Assembly: GCF_002018875.1 (NCBI RefSeq)
Contig: NZ_MVOL01000010.1
Span: 62,001-126,000, forward strand
DNA from: Pseudomonas sp. MF4836
GTDB lineage: Bacteria > Pseudomonadota > Gammaproteobacteria > Pseudomonadales > Pseudomonadaceae
DNA: 64,000 nucleotides
Reading direction: 5' to 3'
Part shown: in pieces, positions 44,552 to 52,480 of the stretch
Layout: every line of letters starts with the position of its first letter
Position numbering within the stretch: position 1 is the first letter of the stretch
Position numbers and translations under genes: made by a program
The notes under the pieces: generated by a model
What the model saw: only the letters and a program-made list of their open reading frames with translations
Databases searched by the model: none
Told to the model about the DNA's origin: nothing

Positions 44552-45082
44552 GTGACAATCGGATATGTCGGTGCCTGGACCAGTAAGGCCGGTTTGTTGG
44601 TACGTGAGGGCTCGGAGACCGCCAAGCCGGTTTCCCAGAGCACCAAGGTGCGACAGATGCTGGCCCTGGTTGGCAACGACCCGACGGCGCTCAACACCAA
44701 GAAGATGGACGAGCTCAAGCTGCACCGGCAGATCAAGGGCTTTGATCCGACCAACGTCACCGCCACTCAACTGGGCAACATGAGCACCTTCCTCAAGAAC
44801 AACGGCCTGATCACTGATATCACGGCGTTGAACCTGCTCAGTGCCGGCGATGATTTCGACCGTTTCGGTGCGCCGAAGAACCCGGACCAGGCGTTCAATG
44901 CCCTGGAATTCTTCGCCACCAAGCTTGAGACCATCCAGAACAACAACCTCAAGGGCAACAAGTACGCCAACTACTTGATCCCCGAGTACAAGAAGGCCAT
45001 CTACGTCCTGCAAAACCTGCAGACCTATGGCAAGGGCAACGGTACGACGGTGGTCGACAAGAACATCTCCGCCAAGGCCTGA
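44552..45082 (+). CDS. Hypothetical protein, unrecognised
   Basis: About 176 aa, soluble, no signal peptide, no family recognised. It begins TIGYVGAWTSKAGLLVREG and has a helix-rich middle (NPDQAFNALEFFATKLE, NYLIPEYKKAIYVLQN). I prefer GTG 44552, nine bases after AAGGA, over ATG 44546, which is only three bases from it. It is a single gene with a long upstream region. Codon use is similar to its neighbours. Confidence 0.7.
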   Translation: MTIGYVGAWTSKAGLLVREGSETAKPVSQSTKVRQMLALVGNDPTALNTKKMDELKLHRQIKGFDPTNVTATQLGNMSTFLKNNGLITDITALNLLSAGDDFDRFGAPKNPDQAFNALEFFATKLETIQNNNLKGNKYANYLIPEYKKAIYVLQNLQTYGKGNGTTVVDKNISAKA

Positions 45083-45129
45083 CGCCTTGAGTGCGTCGGG
45101 GCTCTGGCCGAGCCCGCGACGCACGCCGC

Positions 45130-46125
45130 TTACTTGTCGAGCAGGGCCATCACTGCCTCGGGGTAGCGTTGGCCGGCCGTGGTCTCGGGGCTGAAAATCC
45201 GCTCCAGAGCTTGCAGCTCGGCGGCCTCCAGGCGCACCTCCAGCGCCGCGACGTTTTCTTCCAGGTATTTGCGTTGCTTGGTTCCGGGAATCGGGATCAG
45301 GTAGTCGCCCTGCGCCAGCACCCAGGCCAGGGCCAATTGCCCAGCGGTCACGCCTTTTTCCGCCGCCAGACGCTGCACCTGATCCACCAGCAGCAGGTTT
45401 TTCGCGAAGTTCTCCCCCTGAAAGCGTGGGCTGAAGCGCCGGTAGTCATCGGCGGCGAAGTCGTCTGGGCTTTTCAGCGCGCCGGTGAGAAACCCTCGGC
45501 CCAATGGGCTGTAGGGCACAAAGGCGACGCCCAGGCGCTGGCAGGCGGCGAGGCAGCCGTTGTCTTCCTGATCGCGGCTCCACAACGAATATTCACTTTG
45601 CAGGGCACTGATCGGATGCACCTTGTGCGCCCGCTCCAGGGTCGCCGCCGAGGCTTCGCTGAGCCCCAGGTAACGCACCTTGCCGGCCTTGACCAGTTCG
45701 GCCATGGCGCCGACGGTTTCCTCGATCGCCACCTGCGGGTCGATGCGGTGCTGGTAGTACAGGTCCAGGGTTTCAATCCCCAGGCGCTGGAGGGTGCCGT
45801 CGATGGACGCGCGGATGTATTCGGGACTGCCGTTGACCCCGCGGGCCGCCGGGTTGGCCGGGTCGCGCACGATCCCGAACTTGCTGGCCAGGAACACCTG
45901 TTCGCGCTTGCCGCGAATGGCCTGGCCGATCAGTTCTTCGTTGCTGTGGGGGCCGTACATGTCGGCGGTGTCCAGCAGGTTGATACCCAATTCCAGGGCG
46001 CGATGCAGGGTGGCGATGGCTTCGCGGGTATCGGTGCCGGTGGTGTAGAAGTCGGTCATGCCCATGCAGCCGAGGCCGATGGCGCTGACGTGAGGGCCGT
46101 TTTTACCAAGTTGACGGGTTTGCAT
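45130..46125 (-). CDS. Aldo/keto reductase
   Basis: About 331 aa, TIM-barrel NADPH oxidoreductase close to the AKR13/YakC type. The catalytic tetrad is visible: Asp and Tyr in LLDTADMYGPHSNEEL, Lys in FLASKFGIVRD, His in LYYQHRIDP. NADPH-site residues are in IPIPGTKQRKYLEENVAA. Start at ATG 46125 (MQTRQLGKNGPHVSAIGLG); further upstream is leader. It is divergent from a LysR gene with a 119-base shared region, so that LysR probably controls it. Confidence 0.92.
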   Translation of the reverse strand: MQTRQLGKNGPHVSAIGLGCMGMTDFYTTGTDTREAIATLHRALELGINLLDTADMYGPHSNEELIGQAIRGKREQVFLASKFGIVRDPANPAARGVNGSPEYIRASIDGTLQRLGIETLDLYYQHRIDPQVAIEETVGAMAELVKAGKVRYLGLSEASAATLERAHKVHPISALQSEYSLWSRDQEDNGCLAACQRLGVAFVPYSPLGRGFLTGALKSPDDFAADDYRRFSPRFQGENFAKNLLLVDQVQRLAAEKGVTAGQLALAWVLAQGDYLIPIPGTKQRKYLEENVAALEVRLEAAELQALERIFSPETTAGQRYPEAVMALLDK

Positions 46126-46244
46126 CGGGGTATGACTCCGGTTGGTTAAGTGTCGCCATTGTTCTCCTCGACAAAACCAAGATAAACCGGCTAAAAACGC
46201 TATCACTGTTCGTAATATCTAAATAATCCACGAGTCTGCGCCCC

Positions 46245-47159
46245 ATGGACCGTTTCAACGCCATGCGTGTTTTCACCCGTATCGTCGAACTTGGCGGCTT
46301 TGCCAAGGCCGCTGACAGCCTGCAAATGCCAAGGGCGTCGGTGACCATCCTGATCAAGCAACTGGAGGCCCATCTGGGTGTGCAGTTGCTGCACCGCACC
46401 ACGCGCCAGGTCAGCCCGACCCTGGATGGGGCCGCCTATTACCAGCGCTGTGTGCAATTACTGGCGGACCTGGAAGAGACCGAGGCGGCATTTTCGGCGA
46501 CCCGGCGCAACCCGCGTGGCACCTTGCGCATCGATATGCCGGCCGGCGTCGGGCGCTTGATCGTGATCCCGGCATTGCCGGCGTTTTCCGCGCGTTATCC
46601 GGCGATCGAGCTGGAGATCGGCCTCAACGACCGGCCGGTGGACTTGATCCGCGAGGGTGTGGATTGCGTGTTGCGCGGCGGCCTGTGCCTGGATGACTCC
46701 CTGGTGGCCCGGCCACTGGTGCTGATGGAGCAGGTGACCTGCGCCAGCCCCGGTTACCTGGAGCGCCATGGCACGCCGCAGTCCCTGGACGAACTGGGCG
46801 GGCATCAGGTGGTGGAGTACTTTTCCAGCGTCTCCGGCAAGCGCTACGGCCTGGAGTTCGAGGTGGGGGAGGAAGTGCGCCTGGTGGACCTGCCCAAACA
46901 GGTGGCGGTCAACAGCGCCGATGGCTACCTGGCGGCCTGTGAGGCTGACTACGGGCTGGTGCAGACGCCGTACTACCACGTTGCCCAGCAGTTGGCCGAC
47001 GGACGCCTGCGGCAGGTACTGCGGGATGTGCCACCGCCGAGGTTGCCGCTGACTGCGCTGTACCCGCCGCAGCGGCATTTATCGACGCGGGTGCGGGTGT
47101 TTGTCGATTGGCTGGTGGAGCTGTTCGACGGGCCGGGCGTGCACCAGTACCGGCGCTGA
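46245..47159 (+). CDS. LysR-family transcriptional regulator
   Basis: 304 aa. N-terminal HTH MDRFNAMRVFTRIVELGGFA, then KQLEAHLGVQLLHRTTRQVS; the C-terminal effector domain is of the PBP2 type. Likely regulator of the divergent aldo/keto reductase. The short AT-rich spacer (46126-46244) should hold its T-N11-A operator, which I cannot assign exactly. Confidence 0.92.
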   Translation: MDRFNAMRVFTRIVELGGFAKAADSLQMPRASVTILIKQLEAHLGVQLLHRTTRQVSPTLDGAAYYQRCVQLLADLEETEAAFSATRRNPRGTLRIDMPAGVGRLIVIPALPAFSARYPAIELEIGLNDRPVDLIREGVDCVLRGGLCLDDSLVARPLVLMEQVTCASPGYLERHGTPQSLDELGGHQVVEYFSSVSGKRYGLEFEVGEEVRLVDLPKQVAVNSADGYLAACEADYGLVQTPYYHVAQQLADGRLRQVLRDVPPPRLPLTALYPPQRHLSTRVRVFVDWLVELFDGPGVHQYRR

Positions 47160-47173
47160 GCGGCCACAGCAAA

Positions 47174-47195
47174 ACGCCCGCTGGGGAGCGGGCGT
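47174..47195. terminator. Hairpin terminator between LysR and small lipoprotein genes
   Basis: ACGCCCGCT at 47174-47182 pairs with AGCGGGCGT at 47187-47195 around GGGG. Read on the minus strand the stem is followed by TTTT, so it terminates the small lipoprotein gene and may also serve the convergent LysR. Confidence 0.75.
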
Positions 47196-47263
47196 CGGGA
47201 CGGCGTGCTGCGGGTCGGCGCTTCAGGCTGGCCTGGATCGGTCAGTGCTGGAGTGCCGGGTCT

Positions 47264-47392
47264 TCAACGGTGGTAGTAACCAGGCCCGCCGTCGTAGTAG
47301 CGATGGCCTCCGTGCCCGCCTGGAAGAAAGATGCAGCCGGACAGGGTCAGCATCAGCAGCAGGGGAATCAGCACTGTGATTCGACGGAACAT
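47264..47392 (-). CDS. Small lipoprotein (42 aa)
   Basis: Read from the minus strand: MFRRITVLIPLLLMLTLSGC is a full lipoprotein signal with lipobox LSGC (Cys 20). The short mature part is rich in Gly, His and Tyr (GGHGGHRYYDGGPGYYHR). GAGGA lies about eight bases before the ATG and a hairpin terminator follows the gene. Such tiny envelope lipoproteins are common in Pseudomonas; function unknown, with possible metal binding through His. Confidence 0.75.
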   Translation of the reverse strand: MFRRITVLIPLLLMLTLSGCIFLPGGHGGHRYYDGGPGYYHR

Positions 47393-47562
47393 GTTTCAAT
47401 CCTCATGGGCTCTGGGGGACAACTTCGGCGCCCGTGCAGCGAAAACTTTTGCGCGCCTGTAACATACGACCCCGTTTGCCCTGTCCCATCCCCGAATCTC
47501 GGTAGGTGCTTGGCATTCGTCTTGATACAAAGCCGATACATTCCAAGGCCCAGGAACCCGTA

Positions 47563-47751
47563 ATGACCCAGTCACAACGCTTGAAATACTCGATTCTGAT
47601 CTCCCTCCTGGTACTGGGGATCATGCTTGGCCTGTCCTACCTGCAGAACAACGGCGTCATCAGCGAGAAGATGTTCCAGTACATCGCCATCGGCGTGGCC
47701 GTGGCGGTAGTGGTCATCAACGGCGTGATGCGCCGCAAGGTCAAGCCCTGA
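47563..47751 (+). CDS. Small membrane protein (62 aa)
   Basis: MTQSQRLKYSILISLLVLGI begins the protein. Two hydrophobic segments (ILISLLVLGIMLGLSYL and YIAIGVAVAVVVINGVM) and a basic end (RRKVKP) indicate a two-helix membrane protein. AGGA lies nine bases before ATG 47563. Unknown function; no family recognised. Confidence 0.72.
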   Translation: MTQSQRLKYSILISLLVLGIMLGLSYLQNNGVISEKMFQYIAIGVAVAVVVINGVMRRKVKP

Positions 47752-47767
47752 GCTGAGCCCGGCGGGC

Positions 47768-48148
47768 TCAGGCGCTGCCGTCGAGCAAGGCTGCGGCTTG
47801 TTGGTGCAGGCTGTAGCTTTTGTCGGCGTTGAGGGTAATCACCCCTTCGCTGCACAGGCGCTTGAGCACTTCACGCACACTGAGGAACGACAGCGGGATA
47901 TCCAGTTCCAGCAAATGGCTGTGAATACCGCGTACACCCAGCGAACGGTCGTTCTCGGTGGCCACCAGCAGGGCGTCTATGACTTTGAGGCGAATCAGGC
48001 TGGTGCGCAGGCCGAAGCCCTTGAGCAGCTGGCGGATACGCTCGTTACTGTTGCGGTCGGCGTTCTTGCCGAACACACCGGCGCCGGCATTCAGAGAAGG
48101 CGAGGACTGCGCGGTGTTGCCGTCCGTTGGCAATTGCGGGTTGTACAT
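47768..48148 (-). CDS. Fur-like winged-helix protein lacking the metal domain
   Basis: 126 aa. Residues 45-115 (LKGFGLRTSLIRLKVIDALL, then GIHSHLLELDIPLSFLSVRE, VLKRLCSEGVITL) match the Fur-family winged helix. The C-terminal His/Cys metal-binding half of Fur is absent. Similar Pseudomonas proteins are annotated as Fe2+/Zn2+ uptake regulation proteins. ATG 48148 has AAGGAG upstream; a longer start is unlikely. Target unknown; convergent with the small membrane protein. Confidence 0.75.
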   Translation of the reverse strand: MYNPQLPTDGNTAQSSPSLNAGAGVFGKNADRNSNERIRQLLKGFGLRTSLIRLKVIDALLVATENDRSLGVRGIHSHLLELDIPLSFLSVREVLKRLCSEGVITLNADKSYSLHQQAAALLDGSA

Positions 48149-48243
48149 GCAAAAACTCCTTTTCAGAGCCTGATCAGGAAAATGATGGGTGCTCTCATTA
48201 ACTAAGACGTATGAGCACGCCAAATCATGAAGCCCCAGATGTA

Positions 48244-48278
48244 TAAATTTCGTCAGTATCTTGTCGCTGACACGTCAG
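48244..48278 (+). promoter_or_regulatory. Possible pvdQ promoter/operator region
   Basis: TAAAT at 48244-48248 resembles the -35 of PvdS iron-starvation promoters. Sixteen bases downstream is CGC rather than the expected CGT, so the match is partial. CTGACACGTCAG at 48267-48278 is an inverted repeat that could bind a regulator. Both lie 170-205 bases upstream of pvdQ. Confidence 0.25.
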
Positions 48279-48448
48279 ACAGCTTTCTGTCGCCCCTCGC
48301 GCGCTAAATTTCCCGGTCGGTTTTCGTCTTTATGGGCAGGCACTTTTCGGCTTCGGCCGGACTGCACCGTGTTCTCCAGGCTGGCTCGACGTGTGTGCGT
48401 CGTCCCCCCTTGCCGGCCTGGTGTCTTTTTTTTCGAGCAGGAGTCGGC

Positions 48449-50791
48449 GTGATTATTTCCAGGCAGTTACCCAGTGTGTGCCTCGCAGCCTTGTGTCTGG
48501 GGCTGAGCCTTGCGGCCCACGCCCGCACCCCGGCCCCCGCGCAAACGCGCGAGGCCAGCGCCGAGATCCGGCGAACCGCTTTCGGCGTCCCCCATATCCG
48601 TGCCACCGACGAACGTGGCCTGGGATATGGCATCGGTTACGCCTATGCCCAGGACAACCTGTGCCTGTTGGCCAACGAGGTGCTGACGGTCAATGGCGAG
48701 CGCTCCAGGTACCTGGGGGCCGAAGGGCAGACCCTCGAGCAGCGCGACAACCTCACCAGCGATGTGTTTTTCAAGTGGCTGAACACACCCGACGCGGTGT
48801 TCGGCTTCCTGCAGGCGCAAACCCCCGAGGTGCGCCAGTTGATGGGGGGCTATGTCGACGGCTACAACCGGCAATTGGCCGAACGCCGGGCCCAGGGGCT
48901 GCCAGCGCAGTGCGACGGTGAATGGGTACGGCCGCTGACCACCCTGGACCTGGTGAAATTGACCCGGCGCCTGCTGGTGGAAGGCGGCGTCGGGCAATTC
49001 GCCGAGCCCCTGGTCGGTGCCACTCCGCCCGGTGCTACGGCCCAGGCCAGCATCAGTCGTGCCAGCCTGCAACTGGCGGAGGCGCGTCAGCAGCGCTTTG
49101 CCCTGGACCGCGGCAGCAACGCGGTGGCCGTCGGGGGCGAGCGCTCGTTCAACGGTCGCGGCCTGTTGCTGGCCAACCCGCATTTCCCGTGGATTGGCGG
49201 CATGCGTTTCTATCAGATGCACCTGACCATCCCCGGCAAGCTCGATGTCATGGGCGCCGCGTTGCCGGGGCTGCCGATGATCAATATCGGCTTCAATCGG
49301 CACCTGGCCTGGACCCACACGGTCGACACGTCCAAGCACTTCACCCTGTATCGCCTGCAACTGGACCCCAAGGACCCGACTCGCTACCTGTTGGACGGCA
49401 AGTCGCTGCCGCTGACTCCGCAGACCCTGAATGTCCAGGTGCGGGGGGCGGACGGCGAGTTCCAGCTTGTCACGCGCACGGTCTACAGTTCGCAGTTCGG
49501 CCCGGTGGTGCAATGGCCGGGCAAGCTCGACTGGGATCGCCAGTACGCCTACAGCCTGCGTGACGCCAACCTGGAAAACGACCGGGTGCTGCAACAGTGG
49601 TACGCCATGAATCAGGCGTCGGACCTCAAGCAACTGCAGGGCTCGGTGCACAAGATCCAGGGCATCCCCTGGGTCAATACCCTGGCGGTGGATGACCAGG
49701 GCCAGGCGCTGTACATGAACCAGTCGGTGGTGCCCAACGTCAGCGCGGCCAAGCTGGCACTGTGCAGCGATCCACGGGCGGGTACGCAGATGATCGTGCT
49801 CGACGGCTCACGCAGTGCCTGCGCCTGGGACAACGCCCCGGGGGCTGCGCAGCCGGGCATCTTCGCCGCGCAACAATTGCCGCAACTGCTGCGCGGCGAC
49901 TTTGTGCAGAACTCCAACGATTCGGCCTGGATGGTCAACCCGGCTGCGCCGCAGGAGGGTTTCTCGCCGCTGATCAGCCAGCAGGACCTGCCGCTCAAGC
50001 AACGCTCGCGGTTTGCCCTGGAGCGCCTGGGCCGGATGAGCGGCCCGGGCCAGATTGGTGTCGCCGATTTGCAGCAGATGGTGATGGATAACCAGGTGTA
50101 CCTGGCCGGGCAGGTGCTGCCGGACGTGTTGCAGTTCTGCGCCGGGGACCTGGGGGCCGATGCCGGGCGGCTTGAGGCTGTGTGTGCCAGCCTGAAGACC
50201 TGGGATCGCAGCGCCAACCTGCAGGCCGGCCTGGGCTTTGTGCACTTTCAGAATGTGATGCAGCCATTGCTCAAGCACAACGACTTCTGGCGCGTGGCCT
50301 TTGATCGTAAAGATCCGCAGCACACGCCGCGCGGCTTGAACATCGACCAGCCGGCGGTGGCTCAGGCCCTGCGTGAAGCGATGCTGGGCTCGGTGACCAA
50401 GGTCGCCGAAGCCGGGCTGGGCGCGCAGACGCGCTGGGGTGATATCCAGGTGGCCAGCAGCGGTGAGCGGCAGACGCCGATTCATGGCGGCCCGGAAAGC
50501 CTGGGGGTGTACAACGCGATGCAGAGCGTGCCGGGGGCCAAGGGCAAGCGTGAGGTGGTCAGCGGCACCAGCTACCTGCAAGTGGTCAGCTTTGACGATC
50601 AGGGGCCTCACGCCCAGGGGCTGCTGGCGTTTTCCCTGTCCAGCGATCCGGCGTCGAAATATTCGCGGGACCAGACCGAGGCGTTCTCCAACAAGCAGTG
50701 GCACGCACTGCCGTTCACCGAAGCGCAGATCAAGGCCGATCCGAGCTATCAGGTGCAAGTAGTGGGTGAGGGTGCCCCGGCCAAGCGCTAG
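48449..50791 (+). CDS. pvdQ: Acyl-homoserine-lactone/pyoverdine acylase PvdQ
   Basis: Periplasmic Ntn-hydrolase of about 780 aa that removes the acyl chain from pyoverdine precursors and degrades long-chain N-acyl-homoserine lactones. Signal peptide SVCLAALCLGLSLAAHA. The precursor is cut to give the beta-chain nucleophile Ser223 in LDRGSNAVAVGGERS. Blocks shared with P. aeruginosa PvdQ, as I remember it, include DERGLGYGIGYAYA, LTRRLLVEGGVGQFA, LLLANPHFPW and FYQMHLTIPGKLDVMGA. I choose GTG 48449 with AGGAG six bases upstream; longer in-frame starts lack a signal peptide at the end. It is convergent with a FecR-type gene. Confidence 0.92.
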   Translation: MIISRQLPSVCLAALCLGLSLAAHARTPAPAQTREASAEIRRTAFGVPHIRATDERGLGYGIGYAYAQDNLCLLANEVLTVNGERSRYLGAEGQTLEQRDNLTSDVFFKWLNTPDAVFGFLQAQTPEVRQLMGGYVDGYNRQLAERRAQGLPAQCDGEWVRPLTTLDLVKLTRRLLVEGGVGQFAEPLVGATPPGATAQASISRASLQLAEARQQRFALDRGSNAVAVGGERSFNGRGLLLANPHFPWIGGMRFYQMHLTIPGKLDVMGAALPGLPMINIGFNRHLAWTHTVDTSKHFTLYRLQLDPKDPTRYLLDGKSLPLTPQTLNVQVRGADGEFQLVTRTVYSSQFGPVVQWPGKLDWDRQYAYSLRDANLENDRVLQQWYAMNQASDLKQLQGSVHKIQGIPWVNTLAVDDQGQALYMNQSVVPNVSAAKLALCSDPRAGTQMIVLDGSRSACAWDNAPGAAQPGIFAAQQLPQLLRGDFVQNSNDSAWMVNPAAPQEGFSPLISQQDLPLKQRSRFALERLGRMSGPGQIGVADLQQMVMDNQVYLAGQVLPDVLQFCAGDLGADAGRLEAVCASLKTWDRSANLQAGLGFVHFQNVMQPLLKHNDFWRVAFDRKDPQHTPRGLNIDQPAVAQALREAMLGSVTKVAEAGLGAQTRWGDIQVASSGERQTPIHGGPESLGVYNAMQSVPGAKGKREVVSGTSYLQVVSFDDQGPHAQGLLAFSLSSDPASKYSRDQTEAFSNKQWHALPFTEAQIKADPSYQVQVVGEGAPAKR

Positions 50792-50800
50792 GGGTAATCG

Positions 50801-50824
50801 GGCTGCGCCTGTCAGGGCGCAGCC
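50801..50824. terminator. Bidirectional hairpin between pvdQ and fecR-like gene
   Basis: GGCTGCGCC at 50801-50809 and GGCGCAGCC at 50816-50824 form a perfect nine-base stem with loop TGTCAG. It sits in the 34-base gap between two convergent stops. The plus side is followed by TTCAGATTTT, a partial U tract. Confidence 0.7.
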
Positions 50825-50825
50825 T

Positions 50826-51839
50826 TCAGATTTTCGGCGGGCTTTGCGGCAGCGAGTTGATCACCGGGTTGCCGTCTTTGTTACGCGTCAGGTACACCGG
50901 CAGCACCTTGGGCAGCGAAGCCGGCAGGCCCTTGACCTCCTTGATGTTGTAGATGCCGCCAACACGGATCGCCCCGGTGGCCTGGTCGGCCAGCATCAGC
51001 GGCGCGCTCAGGTAGCGGTTGATCAAGGGCAGGGCATCGCTCAGGGCCAGGTTGTCGAGTACCAGCTTGCCGCTGCGCCAGGCCAGGGAACTGTCGTTGG
51101 CGTAGGTCTGGCTGATCTGCGGTGCGTAATCGCCATGTTTGTAGCGGGCCTGGGTCCCGGGTTCGAGGCGAAAGCCATCGCCGGGCAAGGCATTGTTGCT
51201 GGTGACCAGCACCGAGCCTTCGATCAGGGTCACGCGCACCTGATCCTCATACATCCACACATTGAACTGGGTGCCGGTGACTTTCACCTGGCCCTGGGCG
51301 GCCTTGACCACGAACGGGTGGCTGCTGTCATGGCGCACTTCAAAGAAAGCTTCGCCCTTGCGCAGGGTGACCTGGCGCTGATCCTTGTAGTTGCTGTAAG
51401 TCAGTTCGCTGCCCAGGTTCAATTCAACCTGGCTGCCATCCCCCAGGGTCACCTTGCGCACCGTGTTGTCGCTGGTGAAGTGCTCGTAGGAGGAGGGGAT
51501 CCAGCCCAGGTTCCACCCGGCATAACCGGCCAGGGGCAAGGCCAGGGCGCTGATGGCCGCTGCCACGCCGTAACTGCGCCAGTGCCTGCGTGCCCGGGGC
51601 TGGACTGTCGGGGGAGGCGTGAGCTGTTCGGGCAATGGGCGGGGCAGATGGTCGGCGACGTCCCAGATTTCGCGCATCGCTTCATATTCAAAGGCGTGCA
51701 GAGGATCGGCGTCATGCCATTGCTGGAAGGCCTGGCGTTCTTGCGCCGTGCAATCGGATGCATGCAGACGCATGCACCAGTGGGCTGCCGCATCCGTGAT
51801 GGCGTCGTATTCGGCTTCTGAGAGGGTGTGTTCGCTCAT
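50826..51839 (-). CDS. FecR-family transmembrane anti-sigma factor (FpvR-like)
   Basis: 337 aa. The cytoplasmic N-terminus has the DUF4880-type anti-sigma segment (AAHWCMRLHASDCTAQER, WHDADPLHAFEYEAMREIWD). One membrane helix at about 92-110 (YGVAAAISALALPLAGYAG) is followed by a periplasmic FecR domain (RKVTLGDGSQVELNLGSELT, GQVKVTGTQFNVWMYEDQV) and STN-like tail. Such proteins relay a siderophore-receptor signal to an ECF sigma factor. Beside pvdQ, FpvR controlling PvdS/FpvI is the best guess. No ECF sigma gene is adjacent. Confidence 0.85.
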   Translation of the reverse strand: MSEHTLSEAEYDAITDAAAHWCMRLHASDCTAQERQAFQQWHDADPLHAFEYEAMREIWDVADHLPRPLPEQLTPPPTVQPRARRHWRSYGVAAAISALALPLAGYAGWNLGWIPSSYEHFTSDNTVRKVTLGDGSQVELNLGSELTYSNYKDQRQVTLRKGEAFFEVRHDSSHPFVVKAAQGQVKVTGTQFNVWMYEDQVRVTLIEGSVLVTSNNALPGDGFRLEPGTQARYKHGDYAPQISQTYANDSSLAWRSGKLVLDNLALSDALPLINRYLSAPLMLADQATGAIRVGGIYNIKEVKGLPASLPKVLPVYLTRNKDGNPVINSLPQSPPKI

Positions 51840-51991
51840 TGACTCTTCCTGATTTCCGACATTCTACCCTCCACGCCAACCCTTGGAGAACAGCCGTCAT
51901 GGCGAATGCGCATCAAAGTGGAACTTATTTTTTACGGTAATGCCCTAAAAACAGGACTTACGTAATCAGTATCCACAAATGGAGTGAAAAA

Positions 51992-52261
51992 ATGATCAAG
52001 AAAACCCTCGCCGCTTTCGTCGCCACTGCCTCCCTGCTCAGCGCCGGTGCCGCGCTGGCCGATCGTCCGGGCGCAGGCTGGATCAGCATTGAAAAAGCCG
52101 TCGAAACCGCGAAGACCAAGGCCGGCTATGTAGAGATCTACGAGATCGAAGCCGATAACGACGGCTACTGGGAAGGCAAAGGCCGCAAGGCTGACGGAAT
52201 TGTCTATGAGTTCCGTATCGACGGCGCTTCGGGCAACGTCTTGCGCGACCAGAAAGACTGA
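51992..52261 (+). CDS. Periplasmic PepSY-domain protein
   Basis: 89 aa. Signal peptide MIKKTLAAFVATASLLSAGA cleaved near ALA-DR. The mature protein is one PepSY domain (WISIEKAVETAKTKAGYVEI, then VYEFRIDGASGNVLRDQKD). PepSY modules are thought to inhibit proteases or bind metals. GGAG lies seven bases upstream of the ATG. It stands alone. Confidence 0.87.
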   Translation: MIKKTLAAFVATASLLSAGAALADRPGAGWISIEKAVETAKTKAGYVEIYEIEADNDGYWEGKGRKADGIVYEFRIDGASGNVLRDQKD

Positions 52262-52480
52262 TAGTCCCTCGCGCCAGGGCACGTTCTGTAGCCCTGGCGC
52301 TCCTGCCCCCTGTCTCGACTCCCCGCTGCAAACGTCCCCTTCGGCGTCCGATTTCCTCTGAACGACCTGTGTTGGCATTGGCTGTGCGCGCCTGCGCGGT
52401 GGTTGACAGCAGGCGCGTCGAAGGTTGTTTAATCCGCTTCTACGCTGTTGCCCCCTCCAATAATTAAACTGGAGCTTCAG

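Noticed and set aside
48244..48267. Full PvdS iron-starvation promoter for pvdQ
   Set aside because: TAAAT is present but the expected CGT at correct spacing is CGC, so I list it only as a weak candidate.
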